Assembly: GCA_021154885.1 (NCBI GenBank)
Contig: JAJKHS010000100.1
Coordinates: 1-64,000 of the forward strand
DNA: 64,000 bases
Reading direction: 5' to 3'
DNA from: Thermoanaerobaculum sp.
GTDB lineage: Bacteria > Acidobacteriota > Thermoanaerobaculia > Multivoradales > UBA5704
Position 1 is the stretch's first letter. Each line of letters begins with the position of its first letter. A program made the translations under genes and the position numbers. The notes beneath the pieces were generated by a model, which did not search any database, was not told the DNA's origin, and saw nothing but the letters and a program-made list of their open reading frames with translations. Of this stretch, positions 61,901 to 64,000 are shown piece after piece.

Positions 61901-64000
61901 GAGCCTGCCCGACTACATGGTCCCGGCGGCCTTCGTGCTCCTCCCGGCCCTCCCCCTTTCCCCCAACGGCAAGGTCGACCGCCGCGCCTTGCCGGCGCCC
62001 GGTGACGAGCACCGCGGCGACGGCGGTGGCGGTGACCAGGCCATGCCGCGGACACCGGCGGAGGAGATCCTGGCTGGACTCTGGCAGCGGCTCCTCGGCC
62101 GCGAGCAGGTCGGGCGGGACGAGAGCTTCTTCCATCTCGGCGGCCACTCCCTGCTGGCCACCCAGGTCCTCTCGCGCCTGCGCGACGATCTCGGCGTGGA
62201 CCTGCCGCTGCGCGCTTTCTTCGAGGGACCGACCATCGCCGAACTCGCCGCCGCCCTCGAGCGCGCCCGGGGAGCGCAGCAGCGGCCGCTGCCGCCCCTG
62301 CGGCGGCTGCCGCGCCACGGCGCGCTGCCCCTCTCCTTCGCCCAGGAACGGGTCTGGTTCGTCGAGCAGCTCGTGCGGGACAACCCGGTCTACAACATCT
62401 CGGCCGTCCTTGGCCTTGCGGGAAGGCTCGACGTTCCCGCCCTCGCCGCTGCCTTCAGCGAGATCGTGCGCCGCCACGAGGCGTTGCGCACCACCTTCCA
62501 GGAGGTAGCGGGAGAGCCGATGCAGATCGTCGGCCCGGCAGCGCCCGTGCCGGTGCCCCTCGTCGACCTGAGCGGCCTCGCCGAGCCGCGGTGCGGCGCG
62601 GAGTCGCTCCGGCTGCAGGTGGCGGAGGCGCGCCGCCCGTTCGAGCTCACCCGCGGTCCGCTGCTGCGGGTGTGCCTCCTGCGCACGGACGCCCGCGAGC
62701 ACCTGGTCCTCTTCACGGTGCACCACATCGTCTCCGACGCCTGGTCCATGAACCTTTTTGGCCGCGAGCTCGCGGCGCACTACGCCGCCTTCGAGACCGG
62801 CGCGGCGGCGGCGCTCCCCGAGCTGCCGATCCAATACGCCGACTACGCCGCATGGCAGCGCGAATGGCTGACGGGCGAGGTCCTGGAGGGCGAGCTCGCG
62901 TTCTGGGGCCAGCGGCTGGCGGGGCTCCCCAACCTGGATCTGCCCACCGACCGGCCCCGCCCGCCGGTCCAGACCTTCCGCGGTGAGCGCTGCTCGCGGG
63001 TGCTACCCGACGGCACGGTGGACGGCCTGCGGGCCCTTGGCGCCGCTCACGGCATTACGCCGTTCATGGCGCTGCTCGCCGCCTTCGAAGCGCTCGTCGG
63101 GCGCTATTCCGGGCAGGAGGACGCCGGGATCGGCTTCCCCATCGCGAACCGGCGCTGGACCGAGGTGGAGCCGCTCATCGGCTTTTTCGTCAACATGCTC
63201 GTCCTGCGCATGGACCTCGCCGGGGATCCCTCCTATCTCGAGCTCCTCAAGCGGGTGCGCGCCACGGCCCTCGACGCCTACATGCACCAGGACGTCCCCT
63301 TCGAGATCCTGGTCGGCCATCTCCAGCCCGAGCGCGACCTGAGTCGCAACCCGCTGGTGCAGGTCGCGTTTCAACTGCTGCACAGCCCCGGCGGCCAGAG
63401 CGAGCTGCCGGGGCTGGCGCTGACGCGTCCGCAGCAGGAAGGCGCGGTGGTGCGCTTCGATCTCGAGCTGGTCGTCTCCGAGGTCGGCGGGCGCCTCCTC
63501 ACCCATCTCGACTATTGCAGCGACCTTTTCGCGGATGCGACGGCGACGCGAATGCTCGGTCACTTCGAGAACCTGGTGGCAGCGATCCTCGCGGATCCCG
63601 GGTGCCGGCTCTCGGATCTGGCCCTGCTGTCCGCCGGCGAGCGGCAACAGCTCCTGCGGGTGTGGAACGATCCGGACGCCGCCTGGCCCGGCGGCGAGAC
63701 CCTGCACGGGCTCTTCGAGGCGCAGGCGGCCACCCGGCCCGGAGCGCCTGCGGTGGCCTTCGAGCTCGACGAGATGTCGTACGGCGAGCTCAACGCCGCG
63801 GCGAACCGCCTGGCTCACCACCTGCGCTCCCTGGGTGTCGGCCCGGAGACGCTGGTCGGCGTGTGCACGGAACGGTCGGTGGGCCTGGTGGTGGGCCTGC
63901 TCGGCGTGCTGAAGGCCGGCGGCGCCTACGTCCCCCTGGATCCGGCCTACCCGCGGGAGCGCCTCACCTACATGATGGACGACGCCGGGATCTCGGTCCT
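55977..64000 (+). CDS. NRPS, C-like(degenerate)-A(Gln)-PCP-C-A(Ser)-PCP-C-A(partial); 3' end outside window
   Basis: ATG at 55977 follows GGAGAAG and lies 36 bases after the previous stop. The frame is open to the window end, giving 2674 residues. The N-terminal domain (about 10-440, starting FSPQQERVWLL) has the condensation fold, but its active site reads LHALCGDAA near 141, so the first catalytic His and the Gly are lost. Then come A with DAWQFGLIDK (Gln; FDASIWE near 653) and a carrier (near 998). C with HHIVTDG (near 1192), A with DVWHLSLVDK (Ser; FDVSVWE near 1710) and a carrier (near 2054) follow. A third condensation domain (HHIVSDA near 2250) and the first 100 residues of another A domain end the window; its pocket is not visible. 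The gene continues the chain after D-Gln. It carries no E or TE domain in the visible part. Confidence 0.95.
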   Translation, partial: MKPEVVQGFRFSPQQERVWLLRRIESGDPYRTACAVRIHGPLDPEALAAAARRAVERNEILRTVFRSLPGASIPVQVILDEPALAFRAVDLSDLRAEERETWLWELQREANGPFDLEDGPLLRLVLARLSPNEHRLFLTLHALCGDAATLLNLVGQIGRDCSSMGEGEEPLQYADLAEFFNELLETEEMAAGREYWLERQLAAVLDLTLPFDGTGDPFTAPPAGLAVAAIDGRLRARLDDFARVSAAPLANVLLGAWVTLLWRLTGRVDLAIATVHDGRAYEGLDAALGLFARCLPIFCRLAPELSFAELLAKIESERSEANRWQGSFSWRLLEKGWAAEDPIPTSFLAFTFTELPAARRYGELSFAIEQLGATIDRGRLELTCAAGSERIDLQLQASPALCSPVEAQRLLVQLTALLDSAVASPLQRIGELPVLTEAERHQLLTESNDTDFELGAEERLHELVARQCRETPDRIAAVEEGGTLTFGALDAQAGRIAGELLLRGIRTDELVGICLDRSLEMLVAILGVLKAGAAYLPLDPDYPRDRLAFMIADARPRLIMTQRSLRHGLESHGVPTLVVDEDRSAAPAGELPQAAGLATADNLAYVIYTSGSTGRPKGVAVSHRAIANRLLWMQRHFPIGEEDGVVLKTAFGFDASIWEIFVPLLAGARVIVARPGGHQDSTYLVRLVREQQATVLQLVPSMLRVVVEESELPECASLRRLFCGGEAFPGELQRRFATRHGAELHNLYGPTEAAIDAAHWTCRPDDAPAVLPLGQPLANVRVYVLSPRLVPVPRGVAGELCIGGRGLARGYLGRPDLTAGRFVPDAQSGRPGERLYRTGDLARQRADGALEFLGRIDQQVKIRGYRVELGEIEASLARHPAVAQAAVALRSDERGDRLIAYAVLRGAAVEPAELRALLAGSLPEPMVPAVVVVLSALPFLPNGKLDRSALPEPPDTATAGAGKEAPRNLTEELLVGIWSDVLGAAGIGIRDSFFDLGGHSISATQMAARVRAAFGVDLTLRAFFDHPTIAEIAATVDAMRRAGQARSTPPMEPLSRDLPLPLSFAQRRLWFLDQLQPGNTAYNVGLAFSLAGRLSLPALAAALNAVVQRHEVLRTTFPSGDGEPVQVAAAALDLALPVVDLRGLPEAVRDGVVQRLASAAAGLPFDLAHGPLVRALALRTGDAELTAVLALHHIVTDGWSTGILLREIAELYRAAVQRRPADLPELPIQYADFAHWQRRWLQGEELDAQLAYWRERLAALPVLQLPTDHPRPALQTFRGATQPVLLPAATTERLALLGRQHGASLFMALAAAFDLLLARLSGSRDVAIGFPVAGRARPEVEALIGLFVNTLVLRTDLTGNPGLETVVERIQGEVLAASAYQDLPFERLVESLQIERDLSQNPIFQVMLILQNRPRRELEIEGLTLRTLPVKTGTAKLDLSLDLVETANGLVGAFEYNSDLFEPATMERWARHFAHLLESALATPERPFPELDLLGEAERRQILEGWNDTAVSYRLQPLHHLIEEQVARAPEALALVGEGERLSYAEMDRRAGLWARHLGSLGVGPDTPVGICAERSVEMVIGLLAILKAGGAYLPLDPRYPRERLAFVMRDAGLELVLTQERLRGDLPEEGVRYLYLDGEPPAGPGAVVPAEVDLANLAYIIYTSGSTGFPKGAMVAHAGIANRLLWMQDAYPLGADDRVLQKTPYTFDVSVWELFWPLLAGATLVIARPEGHRDSAYLVSLIAAEQVTTLHFVPSMLQVFLEEPRAAECRSLRRILCSGEALPVEVANRCLARFAACGTELHNLYGPTEASVDVSFWACRPAERMQTTPIGRPIANLRLYVVDTELLPVARGVPGELLIGGAGLGRGYLGRPDLTAERFIPDPFAAEPGGRLYRTGDLARFLPEGDVEFRGRIDFQVKIRGFRIELGEIEAVLERHPAVRQAVVVAGDQRLVAYAVPGEGAAPAPAELRAHLAASLPDYMVPAAFVLLPALPLSPNGKVDRRALPAPGDEHRGDGGGGDQAMPRTPAEEILAGLWQRLLGREQVGRDESFFHLGGHSLLATQVLSRLRDDLGVDLPLRAFFEGPTIAELAAALERARGAQQRPLPPLRRLPRHGALPLSFAQERVWFVEQLVRDNPVYNISAVLGLAGRLDVPALAAAFSEIVRRHEALRTTFQEVAGEPMQIVGPAAPVPVPLVDLSGLAEPRCGAESLRLQVAEARRPFELTRGPLLRVCLLRTDAREHLVLFTVHHIVSDAWSMNLFGRELAAHYAAFETGAAAALPELPIQYADYAAWQREWLTGEVLEGELAFWGQRLAGLPNLDLPTDRPRPPVQTFRGERCSRVLPDGTVDGLRALGAAHGITPFMALLAAFEALVGRYSGQEDAGIGFPIANRRWTEVEPLIGFFVNMLVLRMDLAGDPSYLELLKRVRATALDAYMHQDVPFEILVGHLQPERDLSRNPLVQVAFQLLHSPGGQSELPGLALTRPQQEGAVVRFDLELVVSEVGGRLLTHLDYCSDLFADATATRMLGHFENLVAAILADPGCRLSDLALLSAGERQQLLRVWNDPDAAWPGGETLHGLFEAQAATRPGAPAVAFELDEMSYGELNAAANRLAHHLRSLGVGPETLVGVCTERSVGLVVGLLGVLKAGGAYVPLDPAYPRERLTYMMDDAGISV
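55995..57290 (+). other. Degenerate condensation-like domain at the protein N-terminus
   Basis: Fold landmarks are present: FSPQQERVWLL at the start, GPFDLEDGPLLRLVLARL before the active site, and the ILDEPAL and VLLGAWVTLLWRL helices. HHxxxDG has become LHALCGD-A. It directly follows, across the protein boundary, an intact D-peptidyl-accepting condensation domain. Confidence 0.8.
57330..62260 (+). other. A(Gln)-PCP followed by C-A(Ser)-PCP
   Basis: The first A domain (about 57330-58830) reads DAWQFGLIDK, the same code as the epimerising Gln module of the preceding protein. The second (about 60530-61990) reads DVWHLSLVDK, a serine code, with the run KTPYTFDVSVWELFWPLLAG closely matching the Ser domain of the gene at 1-4686. 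Carriers are LGGHS (about 58965 and 62136). Confidence 0.82.

Overview
The window is about 64 kb of high-GC bacterial DNA, almost entirely filled by a very large nonribosomal peptide / polyketide (NRPS-PKS) biosynthetic locus. The best clue to the organism is the ABC-type permease at 8772-11171 (reverse strand). It is an 'ADOP'-type MacB/FtsX permease without an ATPase, a family expanded in Acidobacteriota. With the high GC content, the source is most likely an acidobacterium; Gemmatimonadota or Myxococcota cannot be excluded. This is inference, as no taxonomic marker gene is present.

Left edge (1-4686): the 3' end of an NRPS gene with domain order C(partial)-A(Ser code)-PCP-E-thioesterase, so it ends an assembly line with an epimerised Ser. 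A 0.7 kb stretch without a recognisable gene follows (4687-5389). It contains the 3' end of a tRNA-like sequence (T-arm, acceptor strand, CCA), flanked on both sides by 9-bp direct repeats with an 11-bp period. This looks like a tyrosine-recombinase attachment site.

Accessory block (5390-11171): a PvdE/SyrD-type cyclic-peptide ABC exporter (reverse), a possible 27-residue ORF just upstream of it (reverse), a circularly permuted ATP-grasp-like protein (forward), and the ADOP permease (reverse).

Megasynthase operon (11383 to beyond 64000, all forward, gaps of at most 35 nt or overlapping apart from one small gene): (i) a 2831-aa FAAL-ACP-[C-A-PCP]x2 protein that loads a fatty acid and adds Gly-like and Leu residues; (ii) a 313-aa exported thioredoxin-fold protein; (iii) a 5385-aa five-module NRPS with codes for Ala, Asp, Ala, Ala and a LYS2-like unknown; (iv) a 6309-aa hybrid, KS-AT-degenerate KR-ACP, Cy-A(Cys)-MT-PCP, C-A(Cys-like)-MT-PCP, C-A(Gln)-PCP-E, C; (v) an NRPS cut by the window end, starting with a degenerate C-like domain, then A(Gln)-PCP, C-A(Ser)-PCP, C-A(partial).

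Read colinearly, the forward operon predicts a lipopeptide: fatty acyl-Gly-Leu-Ala-Asp-Ala-Ala-X-(malonate unit)-Cys-derived heterocycle or methylated Cys-(methylated residue)-D-Gln-Gln-Ser-... The product continues past the right edge. The E-TE gene at the left edge either supplies the terminal module (non-colinear order) or belongs to a neighbouring cluster separated by the att-like site. No phosphopantetheinyl transferase, MbtH protein or pathway regulator gene is in the window. All adenylation codes were read by hand against the GrsA PheA positions (235, 236, 239, 278, 299, 301, 322, 330, 331, 517).
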